A stretch of DNA of 64,000 nucleotides. It comes from Linanthus parryae. Taxonomy: Eukaryota; Streptophyta; Magnoliopsida; Ericales; Polemoniaceae. Under the pieces are notes generated by a model. It had not been told where the DNA came from, made no database searches, and was given only the letters and a program-made list of their open reading frames with translations. The stretch is taken from positions 19,788,001 to 19,852,000 of the forward strand of contig JALGPY010000007.1 of the NCBI GenBank assembly GCA_023055425.1, given 5' to 3'. A program made the position numbers and the translations under genes. Below, one piece after another: positions 10,601-22,418 of this stretch. Every line of letters starts with the position of its first letter. Within the stretch, counting starts at the first letter, position 1.

Positions 10601-13600
10601 GGAATATATGAATGAATGAGCCATAAGATTCAAGAATATTGAATGACAAGAGTGAGTGTCATGTCATGGTAGGATCCAAATTTCCCAGAAGTTAAGACTT
10701 ATAAGCTAAGGAGAAAGTTGAACATTACAAGAATACGAGTGGAGTAAAAAAGACTTTGTTAAAATGAGGTAATGAATTTAGTGAGAAGCACCTAGAAAAT
10801 CCGCAGGTAGATGATAAAATGAGTTGGAAAACTCTTAAGCTGATTTTTTTCATGTCAAATTCAACCATTTGATGCTCCAATGAGAAATAGTGAATTCGTG
10901 ATGCTGGTGGTTAAAGAACTTGACAAAGACCTAATTGAACTTGAGTATTGGGAAGAGACAACTGAAAAGAAATAAGTGAAGGACATCTATCCATTCTATC
11001 GACCTGATTTAAGCTTGGGAGGGCTCAATGAGTTAAGTTGAATTGACTGCTCAGTATAGCAGATCTATTTTATGTCAGACTGAAATAGCCTCATGAGTTA
11101 AGCGCTAGAGAAATCTTTCGTGATTGAGTGATTTGTGTTGCATCCCGAAATTTGCTCAGGGGTAAGGACAACCCATTTGCTATTCATGGAGCATATAAGT
11201 AACAGTTCGGAAAAAAGCAGCTGTTGGCTATGTTAGGAGTTAGGACCATAAGCTCGTGATGTCTTGTTGGCTTACCTTGTCTTACAGAACCTTTGATATG
11301 ATGAGTGCCTCCTGTAGCGATGTTTGGTGCTATTGAAGTAGAGTGACGTGTTGTTACTTGCGACTTGTGATGGTTGTTGGAAGCATTGGTAGATTTTCAG
11401 TTTCCGTCTTTTCACGCGACATTAAGTGACGTGCATGTAAAGTTAGACTCCAACTGAGTAGTATGTAATTGGATTTCTTGAAACATGCTAGGCTTAATTA
11501 TGGTGGAGTTGAGAAGCTCATGGGATTTTCTGCTGCATGAAAACCTCTATCTTTTGGTGCCACGGTGCCACTATGGTTCTCATCTAAGAAGGCATCTTAA
11601 CATGATAGCTAGCGTTTATACACATTCACCATTAAGTTGATTCATCATTTCTAATGAGTTACTTCGCGCTACTCTAGGGACCCCACTTCAGTAGGATCAT
11701 TGTTTTCTTAATGCCGTGGAAGTATGGTTCAGGAACACCTCATTTGTCCTCTGATATGTAATTGGAATATATTGTTGTCTTTGCTATGGCTTCATACTGC
11801 AAATGGTATTCTTTAGAAGTTCCTTAGTTTGCTTGCAATTTGCTCTTATGTAAATGACTTTCACAGAATAAGTATCAGTCCTTTATTTAGTTTGTCACTG
11901 TTTGTTTGGATTCCTTATTTACGTTTCAACATAGTAACGCCTAGATCGTTCATTATCTCCTGAGAGAACTCTTGATTAGCAAGTCTAAAATAAATGAGTC
12001 TGCAACACTTCAATCAGAAAAAGAGCACGATTTGTATTGATTTTCTTGGGCTTCAAACAGTGGGGGATATATTTGATTTCACAATGACAAGGTACTGGAG
12101 AAGACTTGCAAGGGTTATGGAACGCTTGGAACAGTATATCATGACTGTTGAATTCTCTGGATGTTTGTTGTCCTCTTCCAATGTGGTTCCTTGTTATCTG
12201 AACAGAAACCTTTAGTGAATAGACACAGTTTTAGTTTTAGTTTCACTAACGCTTCTCTGATGTGGAGCCAATGGACAGTAATGTTAACTTCTTGACCATG
12301 TGCAAAAAATCATAATTTTGTTCCAATATAAATAAATTTTGTTCGTGGAATTTTTTTAATGTTTCTTACAGAAAGTCACCCTTTTGTTGGCTTTCATTCC
12401 TAAATCGTACTTTACAAAAATTCAGGGTTCTATTAGTTACAACTGAAGAGCTACGGAACCAGTTTGAGATGGAACTTCCTGATACTCTGAAGGAGCCTTC
12501 ATCTTACGCGAGGAACTTCTTGGAATTCTGCTCATACCGAGCGCTACCGCTGTTGACTGCGGGTCCAGATTACCTGAGTGACAAGGAGTTTCGTCGTTTG
12601 ACTTACGATATGATGCTTGCTTGGGAAGCCCCTGGTGTTGAGAAAGAATTGCTAGATACTGTAAGTTAGCTTACGATGTTTCCACGGAATTTCGTGCCGT
12701 TATCTCAAAAACATTTTTTGAGTGATTCTTTCAAAACAGTTAGCTAGGAGATTTAAGGCGTTTGGATAAAAAAAAAATCCATTCATGGATTGTAACTAAC
12801 CTTTTATCTTTACTCCAATGCCAGGAAAAGTCCCCTTGTAGTAACCAGGAAAAGGAGGATGAGGATGGCTGGTCGCTATTTTATTCTAGTCCGACAAAGA
12901 TGGCTGTTGAGGTTGTTATTCCATTCCATTGTTGTTTCAAATGATAAATGTGGTATATTTTAATGAATATAAGGGGTTAAAAAATTCCCTAAAGTATCTT
13001 TATTGTTTTGTTTCATCCATTATGTTCTCTTTACCAGGTTGATAACAAGAAAACTGTTGGAGTTGAGGCTTTTATGCGGATCGCTCCTGCCTGCACTGTC
13101 ATTGCGGATATAATCACTGTCCACAACCTATTTGATGTGCTAACTAGTTCTTCCTGTAACCGCCTTCACTTTCTCATCTATGACAAGTATGTCCGCACAC
13201 TTGACAAGTATGTCTAAGCTCTTTCTCTTTGAGTAATTATTTTCTTTCCTATGAATATAATGAAAACTAGATGTTGCACTTCAAATTTCCGGTGCAAAAA
13301 AATGCTTTGATTGTTTATCTTTTTCTTGAATGGGATTTCGAACATCTGGTGGGATGGTTGGAACAACGGCACACGCTGCCTGACCTATCAAATATTTCTA
13401 ATTTTCTATAGCACAAAATCAACCTTGAATCTGCTAAACTCTATCATTACATGATTTATTACTAAATTATGTATTGAAATGAGTCTTGTGGTGTTCGCGA
13501 GTCTTATCAATGGATTTAAAGAGGCCTAATTATCTCATCGAATTCTGTAAAAAAGTCACTTTGCACTCCACTCTTATTCCACCACCCAGTTCGATGTGTT

Positions 13601-16600
13601 TTAGTTTTCCAGGTAATTTTGGTCCTATGTTGAATACCTATTGCAAAAGAATATCTTGTACTCAATGTTGACTACTCCCTCTGTCCCTTAATTTCAGTCC
13701 ATCTAATGTTAGTCCAAATTATCCTTTTTATATTCTGGGATATTTTGCATTCTCAACTATACCCTAAAAAGTAGCTACAATTTTATTGGGTAGTGAAAAG
13801 GTAGGGATAAAATAGTTCATGACACTTCAAAAATTTAGGTATTATGTAACATTACATGTCCCTTAAATAGTTAGAGTCCGGAGTAGGACTAAAATTATGA
13901 GATAGAGGGTGTATAATAGACGATGCATATAGCTAGGGAGATGGCAGTTAAGTAACTTAAGTTCTAAGAAATGGAATGCCTTTCAGCTTCTTTTTAATTA
14001 AGATTCTAGTTTTGAACGGACTACTGAAGCGGTAAATCTATATTTATTACCTTATACCCACTTTTTTGTCGCACCACTTTTTCTTTTCTCTATCTCTATA
14101 CGTGTTAAGGATCCTAAGTATCCTTACTCGAATTTGTGTATGATATGTTTTCATTTCATCTTTTCCCTGTTTTGTCAAAACCTCATTTCCTTGGATTCAG
14201 TGTTTGGGATGTGGGATAGCTTTTTGTTTATTGTAAGCTTTACGTGAGAGTTTCTTGATCGATTTTGCTGTTCAGAGTCAGAATTTTGTTACTCATCTAT
14301 TCTTGAATGAATTTGTTCTTGAAGCTTTGCATGCTATCGCATCTCTTGAACCAAAGGATGTATGATGTTGTAAGGATTCGGAAAAACTGTGTGGTCACTT
14401 TGAAATTTGTTCGGAGACACTTTCTTTATCAACTTAACTGACTGATTGGGACATATTTGGTTCTCTATGGCCTGAATGTTATTGAAATAGGTAAGGAGAT
14501 GGGTGAATGCGAATTGATGCTGAAGAAAGAAACTCCTATTGAGAACTCATTCAGTTGCTTGCTTTTCTGCAGGGTAATTAAAGCTGTAAAGAACGCATTG
14601 GGATCTCATTCTACATCCAACTTTCAGCTGGCTGAAGGTGAGTTCATTTTGGATGTTGACGGTACAGTTCCCACTCAACCAGTTTTGCAGCATATTGGAA
14701 AATCGGCATGGCCTGGTGAGTCCTTGATTTATGTTTAGAAGCTTGAAATTTGTTATGTATCTTGTTTGTGTTAGTAGCTGTCCGGACAAACTTCGTATTT
14801 GGTGGGCTTATGTGCACTTCAAAGATCAATCCTATGTCAGGACTCGGGATCCAAAAAAATTAAGAAACCTTAGATGATGAAGTAAAGTTCAATTTCGAAG
14901 TTATCACAGCAGATTTTGTTGGTTGTCCGTATTTTTAGTTTCTTTTCTTTTCGTTTATTTATTTGTGTTGTGCTTCTCCCCTTCCTTTGATGAGCTAATC
15001 CGATGGCCCTCTTTACGATTTACCTCATAAACCAAGCTTTGAGTTTAGGCTACCTGAAAGATAGCCTGGATTCTTGAGCGTTTGATCATCATATTATTAT
15101 CTTTTTCTTTTTTTATACTTTTTTTTTTTATTATTATTTGTAATCACTATGTGAACCTACACAACCTAGTTGATCACAACTCAAGTTATGGGTTTAGTTG
15201 CCAGACTTTGACGGGAAGAGTTCTCATTAGTGTGAAAAGTCACTCTCTTTGGCAGGGCGATTAACAGTATCAAATTATGCTCTCTACTTTGAATCTCTCG
15301 GAGTTGGTTTATATGACAAAGCTCTGAGATATGATTTGGCATTGGACATGAAGCAGGTCATAAGGCCCGAATTAACTGGGCCGTTGGGTGCTCGTATCTT
15401 TGATAAAGCTGTGATGTACAAATCAACATCCATGTATGTCTTCCTGCTGCTTTAGTATTTTATTTTTTTGTCTTCTTGTCAATATAAATTTGTAGGTCTT
15501 GACTAAATTCTTGTACAGGGAAGAACCTGTTTATTTTGAGTTTCCCGAATTCAAAGGCAATTCACGGCGGGACTATTGGTTGGATGTTTGTCTTGAGGTC
15601 CTTCGTGCACACAGGTTCATTAGGAAGTTTGATCTAGAAGGGGTTCAAAAATCTGAAGCACTAGCAAGGGCAACCCTGGGGATATTCCGCTATCGTGCAG
15701 TGAGAGAAGCCTTCAGTCTTTTCTCAACCAATTATAAAACTTTATTATCTTTTAACCTGGCGGAAAGTCTTCCCGGAGGAGATTGTATCTTGGAAACTTT
15801 ATCAAGCAGCTTGGCAATTCTAAATTCCAACACCCGCCAACATGATTCAACCGAGGCTCTAGTCGCAAAACAGGGCTTGAGACTCCCACTTGCCGTGATT
15901 TCACTTCATAAACATGGGATCACAACAGAAAAAGGTACTAATGTTGAGGGGGCTGAAAATTATGCAGCTCTAGACGTCTGTGTTGGCGAGATACACCCAC
16001 TAGAAAAGGCGGTTAAGAATTCCAAAGAGAATACTGACAGGGCACAAGCTGCACAAGCAACTGTGGACCAAGTGAAAGTGGAAGGGATTGATACCAATCT
16101 AGCTATATTAAAGGTGCATTACTATATTCGTAAATGTCACTTATATCCTGTTGTTTAATAGTACAATCATTGAAGGAATTTAGTGTGTGCCATTCTGAGT
16201 AGTAGAGGAAATAGTAGATGTTCTTGAATTTGTGGAAATGCCATAAATTAGCTTTTTTATCTAAAGCAGTCATTATAATTGCCCGATATATCTTTACTTA
16301 GTTAATATATCAAATTTATTTAACTTGATAAGGTGAATTTGGTAACCGTCTTTAGATCTATGTACCGTAACAAACTTCTCTTTGTAGTTTCGTTTATTTG
16401 ATGCGTTCATAAGATCTTGATTCTTTGACCAGACTTGAGTCTAACAGTCGCACAAGGCCCCAGTACAGTTTTAGTTCTTGAACTTCATGTTATATTATTG
16501 GTGACCATTCATTAGGATGGCATTTTCATTTGTTTTTTTGTTTGTTTCTTTGTTGCAGGAGTTGCTTTTCCCACTTATTGGATTATTAAACCGTCTTAGA

Positions 16601-19600
16601 GATCTTGCTGCGTGGCAGCAACCTCTGAAGTCAACAATGTTTATGATACTGGTCAGCTATATAATGCACAGGTACTACTTAATTTGTCCCATCGTCTAAA
16701 TACCTGCAATGTCAAAATTTTAATTGTAAGCTGCTCAGTACTAATTACTTTAATGTTATGTTCTTTCATCGTATAAAGAAGCTTCTATTTCGATTAGTTT
16801 ACACTAACCTGCTTCATGAACAAAAATTTTGAGGTAGCAAGAGTGTTGTAGTCGTAATCAATATGCATGTTTTTTTCTTTGAGAAATGATGTTTTCAAGT
16901 AGTTAACCTCCTTACCCTTCATCCTTTCTAATTGAGACAAAGCCTTTAAGTTACCTGAAAGAAAAAATATATGATCTGAAGCTTATTTGAGGAAGTCAGA
17001 CATAAGGTTACACGAGACTTTCGACTGTAAGACAGCCCCCGAAAGGGGAAAGTACATTGACCTTCTTTTATTTCCATCAGCACTGTCATCTTACATGCCC
17101 CATGTAAGTTGTTCTGTAAATAATGCCATCTCGTAAGGAACTGAAATTAGTACAGATGTCATCATCATGATCATCATAAAAAAATAAGGATATATTTTAT
17201 AGGTGTAGCAATGACTATTTGCGTTCTTAATTACTGTCAACTTCTTGAGGTTAAAGGTCCTTAGCATATACCTGTCATAGAAGGTAGACCTCTTTTTTTA
17301 TATGTTTGGTTCTTCCTGAAAAATTAACTTTAATTAGATGGTTATTATGGATGCAGGGGATGGATCAGGTATATTGTGTCATCCTTCTTTGTAATTCTTG
17401 CAGTTCTCGTGCTCTGGCATAGGACTATAAATAAAAGAAGGTCAATGGAAGCATTCAAGATCACAGTTCCCCCCAATAAAAATGCTGTAGAGCAGCTTCT
17501 GACTTTACAAGACGCCATCTCTCAACTTGAATCTCTAATTCAAGCTGGAAATATTGTTTTGTTGAAATTCAGAGCTCTCCTATTTGCCGCACTGCCACAG
17601 GTACTAGTCACACTCCTGTGTGGTCTCATTTTAAATTAACCCATCTGTCAGAGTATCACCAGCATATAGCTATTTTGAGATATAGCAACTATGTTAAACG
17701 ATGAAACTATCTATACTTAAACGGATAGATTATGCTTTTAAGGGAATGCCTTTATTCTAATTTTCTGTGATACTTAGACAGACAAGTCCAACCATTAGGC
17801 ATATTTTAGTTTATACTTCCCGGGGAGGGAGAAAAGGTGGTGCACCCCTTCTAAGTTCTAACTGAGTCCCTTCAATTTAATCAGACATTCATGGGATACT
17901 TGAGAATCACGTGTTCAGTTATTAGACAAATTAAATCAAACCCTTTTATGGTTGATTATAAATGGTAAATTTGTTGCATTGCTGACATGGCTGGATGATG
18001 ACTGGTGAGATTCAGTTTAATGATTGTACAAGTTTTTTCAATGTTAATAAATGTTACTGCAGCTGCAAATGGTTGCTAGCCTAGTTGGTAGAGGCATTGT
18101 AAGAGCATCTCCAATGGTAATAGGCAAATCTTGTGCAGATTATAAATAAAATTGTTCTTTTGCATTTTATATAGTGCGAATTTGAGTGTTTTTCTCCGGC
18201 GCTAGTTAGGCAGAAGTAGGGAAATTTTGTCTTGATTCTTTCCGTGTAAAAATACTGCACACGCGTAATTTGTGGATGGGGGAGAGAAATTTAGGAAAAT
18301 AGTTATTACCATGTAGAAAACATAGGAAAAGTGGATGAAAATTTATAGGAGACGTGAGTTTAAATATACTAGAACCTAAAAAGTAGGAAAAAATGTAGAT
18401 GGCGAGGGAATAATCATCACCAAGTTTGGAGAATGCCTATTTTCTACTTCGTATAAGAGGATGCATAACCCATTGGGCTTCTACTTTTACCCAATTTCAT
18501 GTTTTGCCTAAAGAAATTTGTTTGCCTAACCCATTGGAGATGCTCTAAGCACCGTGCATTGGTGAGGGTTCAATCTCCAGTCCCCACCCTCCACACTTTA
18601 GTTTAGATGCTAGGATTTAATTGATGTTTCGTAACAGAACAAAAAATAATAATGCATTAAAAAAATGTTTCTTCTATTTATTTTTTCTCTTTTTGGAATC
18701 CGTATAATGTTGGTGTTGTGTTTGACTTGACATTCATGTTCTTACCTGTTCAAGCATATCTTGTGTCGATGACCTGCATGGGTCGTTACACTGACTTCTT
18801 ATTATGTTCCAAGTCATTTGTGTCTTATTCATGCTTACTTTAATTTGCTCGTATGTAAAGTAATGGGAAGTGGTAACATGACATCCTTGTTAAATTTTAA
18901 TAATTAATCTTTCTCCTCGAACGCCAAGCTAGATACTTCATTCCTTAACCCCAAAAAAAAGAAAAAAAAAAAAAAATGAAAAAGGAAACTAGATACTTCA
19001 GAAACCCTCAATGTGAGTGTGAATTAAAAGCGCATCTATTGTGAGAATGTTTTACCACAGATCATATTTTCAGAATGTGGAGTTCCTGTCAGTTGTCCAT
19101 TTAGCTTCAGTATTGTCTCCATGTTGAGCGTTAGAATAGTATATATGACTGAAGCACGATTTTAGTCGATCATAGGAAAATAAAAGGACTCGGAGTGCAG
19201 AGAAACGTAAAAGTAAAAATGAAAGATAGTCCTCCCCATAGGCTACAATACGCTTATAAACACGGCAAAAAATAGTAAAACACAAAACTTTTAAAACTCA
19301 CTTAAGAAAGAAATCGAAGACATTCCCAATTTATGTAAATTGTAAATTGAATGATCAAGCCCGAGTTATTAAGCGTCAATGTGTTACCAAAAATAGTAAA
19401 GAAAACACTGCAATTTCACCCTTCACACGTTGCTGAAACGCCAAAATACGGCGGTGCTCCTCCAAGTCTGTAGCTCTGTTCGTCTATCGAGTCTGCTCAA
19501 AATAGGATTCCGCCAGACGTGAACGGACCAACTTGAGAATCAAGAATTTGGTCTCCAATGCAATCTGGTCCTGACTCCTGCGTCAATATATTTTATCTCC

Positions 19601-20819
19601 ATGCTCCGTATTGATATTTCTTTGAATTGAATGCCAGTCAATAGAGTCCGTGAACTTCTCTTAAAATTTTCTTTTGTATGAAACTTCCTGTTGGAAGGGA
19701 TTCAAAACACATAAACCAGGAAGAAGAATCTGCTAAACACCAAGTACATACAGGCATGTTCTTTCCCTCTTACAAATTACAATAGTTTTTATATCTTTTG
19801 AGTACCGTGTAGGAACAGTAGTGTTTGACCCCTCAGCCTTATAGGCAGTAAGGTGCTTAGACGTCTCTTTGTGCTGTTTGACGTGATCAGTCTTGGGTCT
19901 ATTGACCTAGTTTGTGTGTTTGGTTATCTGAAATGAATGTCCTTGTCCTTTTTTGCTGATCGTAATGAATGTAATTGAAATGTTTGCAGTAATAAGGAAC
20001 ATCTATTGAGAATAATTTTTTTTTTCAATTAATTAAATTGAGAATTAAACATGGGATATTTGTCACGAGAATACAAAATAACTTTCAGTTGATTAAATTG
20101 AGAATTAAACATGGGATATTCGTCGTGCAAGAACATGGAGTAGTACAATCTCTTAATCCAGTAATCTATCTCATCCAAACACACTCATGGATGGGTGTTT
20201 CTATTCATATTTTGAGAAATAAGCTGGATCAGTGATGTACTACTATATAAGAAGAACTGCAATAATCTGCTTGAACATTAAGTGAATCAACAATTCAACA
20301 AAATCACATATAATCTACATTGGCGTTCTGTGAATCAGCGACACCATTTTCTGGTGTGTTATATATCATACTGCATATAGAACTCGACATATCCTGCATT
20401 TGAACATTTCCCGTACGGTCTCCTATGGCACACTCGTCTTCTAAAACTGCAAAATTACATGATAGTGACACAATTGACTGTTAATGCGATAGCGGGTGGA
20501 GCAGTTTCTTCTTTTGCAGTTTGCGTTGGATGTGTCTTGATCTCTCGAGTTCTGATGTTTTCATTTTTGTTTCTTCTCTTTGTTTGCATTTCAGGCTACG
20601 GATGGTGTTGCTGTATTCTTGGTTTTCTTGGCCATATTATTTGCACTAGTGCCTCTAAGATACTTAACCCTATCTGTTTTTCTCGAGTCTTTCACGAGGG
20701 AGATGCCCTTGAGAAAGGAAAGCAGTGACAGACTGCTGAGGCGGATAAGAGAATGGTGGATTCGCATCCCAGCTGCTCCTGTTCATCTTATCAAACCCGA
20801 CGACAAGAAAAGGAAATAA
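7692..20819 (+). CDS. DUF639 family plant membrane protein
   Basis: Ten exons: 7692-7924, 12426-12660, 12825-12911, 13038-13207, 14573-14715, 15256-15433, 15519-16113, 16559-16671, 17357-17600 and 20595-20819. They sum to 2223 nt, giving 740 aa with TAA at 20817, and every junction is GT..AG with matching phase. The N-terminus carries the family block FLSPIANSVVTRCSK. The middle has GWSLFYSSPTKMAVE, ALYFESLGVGLYDKALRYDL, EFPEFKGNSRRDYWLDVCLEV and HRFIRKFDL, typical of plant DUF639 proteins. Two hydrophobic segments near residues 588-604 and 670-690 predict a membrane-anchored C-terminus. The biochemical function of this family is not established to my knowledge. The Met at 7692 is the first in frame in a GC-rich block. 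Intron 1 (4.5 kb) and intron 9 (3.0 kb) are swollen by transposons, yet the coding exons look intact, so the gene is probably functional. Confidence 0.9.
8310..8830 (+). mobile_element. 3' end of an RTE-type LINE, split by a MITE
   Basis: Conceptual translation, skipping the insertion at 8396-8589, gives the plant RTE-clade C-terminal pattern: MLSWMSG, DRMRNDTIRKV, then VEEKMRENRLRW, DAPIRRSDMVEIDGG and RGRPKQTW. The usual FGHVQRRP block is deleted and the frame is broken. The remnant ends near an A-rich tract at 8819-8827. It lies in intron 1 of the DUF639 gene. Only the tail is present, as expected for 5'-truncated LINE copies. Confidence 0.8.
8396..8581. mobile_element. hAT-type MITE inserted in the LINE
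   Basis: Ends CAGTGGCGGAG and CTCCGCCGTTG form imperfect inverted repeats. Flanks are CCGGTAGA (8388-8395) and CCTGTAGA (8582-8589), an 8-bp target duplication with one mismatch, which is the hAT signature. Removing the element and one flank restores the LINE frame (TPVEEKMREN), which fixes the insertion order. It has no coding capacity. Confidence 0.85.
8870..10970. repeat. Diverged tandem duplication within intron 1
   Basis: A unit at about 8870-9990 recurs at about 10150-10970. Matching landmarks in order are ATGATGGAGTGGAGGTTAGT (8933) with ATGGTGGAGGGTAGTTCT (10237), TCTCAGAAGAATCT (9023 and 10359), TTAGGTTTGCA (9492 and 10562) and TTGAGTATTGG (9939 and 10943). A third partial copy of the unit start lies near 8230. 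Divergence is considerable, so the duplication is old. Confidence 0.65.
9111..9367. mobile_element. hAT-type MITE with perfect 8-bp target duplication
   Basis: Terminal inverted repeats CAGGGACGGA and TCCGTCCCTG are flanked on both sides by CATTCAAC (9103-9110 and 9368-9375). Length is 257 bp with no reading frame. It interrupts the first unit of the intron-1 duplication and is absent from the second unit, so it inserted after the duplication. Confidence 0.9.
13675..13911. mobile_element. Stowaway-like MITE
   Basis: The left end reads CTCCCTCTGTCCCTTAATTT and the right end, reversed, reads CACCCTCTATCTCATAATTT. Each is flanked by TA, the target duplication of Tc1/Mariner-related Stowaway elements. 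The CTCCCTCYGTCCC terminus is the classic Stowaway consensus. It lies in intron 4 of the DUF639 gene. Confidence 0.8.
18070..18660 (+). mobile_element. SINE interrupted by a Tourist element
   Basis: Left of the Tourist element is a box A-like GCTAGCCTAGTTGGTAGAG; right of it is a box B-like GAGGGTTCAATCTCC, then a body ending in an A-rich tail near 18640-18660. Removing 18103-18545 and one TAA brings the two pol III boxes to normal spacing. The head resembles the SINE at 3600-3685. It lies in the last intron of the DUF639 gene. No target duplication was identified for the SINE itself. Confidence 0.65.
18103..18545. mobile_element. Tourist (PIF/Harbinger) MITE
   Basis: Terminal repeats GAGCATCTCCAATGG and CCATTGGAGATGCTC are perfectly complementary over 15 bp and flanked by TAA on both sides (18100-18102 and 18546-18548), the 3-bp target duplication of PIF/Harbinger elements. 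It is 443 bp with no coding capacity. Confidence 0.9.
20007..20126. repeat. Short tandem duplication, period 60
   Basis: The block ATTAAATTGAGAATTAAACA plus TGGGATATT occurs twice exactly 60 bases apart (ending near 20060 and 20120) with lower similarity between. It is intronic, in the last intron of the DUF639 gene. Confidence 0.6.
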
Positions 20820-21980
20820 CAAACTTCTAAGTGGAATATTTGGTTTTGGGTTGTTTCCGAAGATCAAGAAAATGAACTTGCTGATCTATTCTACTGTATT
20901 CAGAGTAGGTTTAACAAATCTCATGGAATAGTGTTTGCGACAGTGTAGCAGTTTGCTGTAGTAAAGCTGATGGATTTCGTTCGTTTATTCTGTGTATCCC
21001 AACAAATCAATGAAGCCACAGGGTGTAAATGTAACAAGTGTAGAAGTGTTTCAGTTTTAACTTTTTATGAAGAGACTTCTTGGTCAATGTGTTTATAGGC
21101 GTAAAGCTATTATTTCCTGCAACAATTATAGTGAAATGTGTTGCTTTTGTGCAACGATTATAATTTTCTCACGCAAACATACAAGAGCAAATAGAGTCGA
21201 ATTGTTGCTGCTGGTGTCCCTCCTCAGTAACAAGTTCTGAAGAGAGAGCCTAAGGGATTCCGAAAAATGAACTCACTCCTTATTTTCTCTTGAAGAAAGG
21301 CCTGACATGGTGAATGTTACCTGTGTAAGCAGGGGGAACTCACTCCTTAATTTACAATGTCTCATAATTATATGGTTCTCTCTCAAACTATAACCCTCGT
21401 CATGGCTTCTTTGGAAATTTGCATTTCCAAATCTCGATACAGGAACACTCTTTGTAGTTGTGGCAGGGAGCTCTCTTTATAGTTATGATCCAACACAACA
21501 GGAAACAAAGATAGGGTGTTTTGGTCTTTTGGACGGACCCTCTTCCTCGTGGTGGACAATGTGGTTACTTTTACTGGGATGATGAAGTCTCTAGTAGTCC
21601 TCAAAAGAAAACTCTCTAGTGTCTGATGAGCTCAAGCTTTCCTAGATGTAATGCCTCTGTGGAAGGATCAGACCGCTTTCTTCTGCAGATCAATGATTTG
21701 CTCCAAAGTGGCCAGATTATCCTCAATCTGCTTTCTGTGGATTTGACCACCTCTTCTAGTTGATTTGCACTCCTTTTTTTTAAACAAAGTCTTCCATGCA
21801 TATTCATTATCATTCACATCCTCAGAAACTTCATTAACATCCTTCAGAACTTTCAATAACATCCTCGTAATCTTTCACATTCTGAATCCGGAACAAAATG
21901 GGAGTCGAGATGGAAAACCCATTTTTTTCTAGCATAGGGCTCTCTGATTCTTCACTTGAGGTTGATTTTAGATTTTGGGT
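20820..21980. other. 3'UTR and intergenic, no gene recognised
   Basis: The first 250 bases are probably the 3'UTR of the DUF639 gene. The rest contains only short open frames with no recognisable motif, including minus-strand frames at 21616-21862 that look like degenerate coding sequence. Confidence 0.4.
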
Positions 21981-22418
21981 TCATGTTTGGCAGAAGGTTT
22001 GGGGCACTGAGAATTTTTTGGAGGATTGTTTATCTCTGAGATCATGGTGTGATCTGGTTCTCAACAGGGGAAGCGAAGCAGTGATAGATTCATTGGAGAC
22101 TTGGAGGTTTTTCACAGATGATTCGAAGCGGAAACGATTTCCATTCTCCTTAACCCTTTCATCTTTTTGAAACATACGAGGTAACTGAAGTAATGTTGGC
22201 AGTTGCTCGGAAAGGCCACATTCTTGGGATAGGTGAGGGCTTGCAGTTATAGGTAAATGAGTGGGTGGGGGTGATTGGCGACCAGGTGCATATACCATAG
22301 ATTGTGTATAAACCGTTATAGGATCATTATGCAGTTGATGGTTTCCGAAACCTGGAGGGATTGATGGAGTAGCAGTAGGTGTTTGAGGGTGAGTATTGTA
22401 AGGGTAAGGATTACTCAA
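21981..22418 (-). CDS. Unrecognised open reading frame
   Basis: A 145-codon minus-strand frame. The first 50 residues are rich in Pro, Thr, Tyr and Asn (for example SIPPGFGNHQ), and the rest is basic and low in recognised motifs. I assign no family. Possible readings are a degenerate transposon gag-like fragment or a chance frame. Flanking minus-strand sequence (21660-21870) has short Glu/Lys-rich frames that could belong to the same decayed element. No promoter or splice structure is evident. Confidence 0.2.
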   Translation of the reverse strand: MSNPYPYNTHPQTPTATPSIPPGFGNHQLHNDPITVYTQSMVYAPGRQSPPPTHLPITASPHLSQECGLSEQLPTLLQLPRMFQKDERVKENGNRFRFESSVKNLQVSNESITASLPLLRTRSHHDLRDKQSSKKFSVPQTFCQT

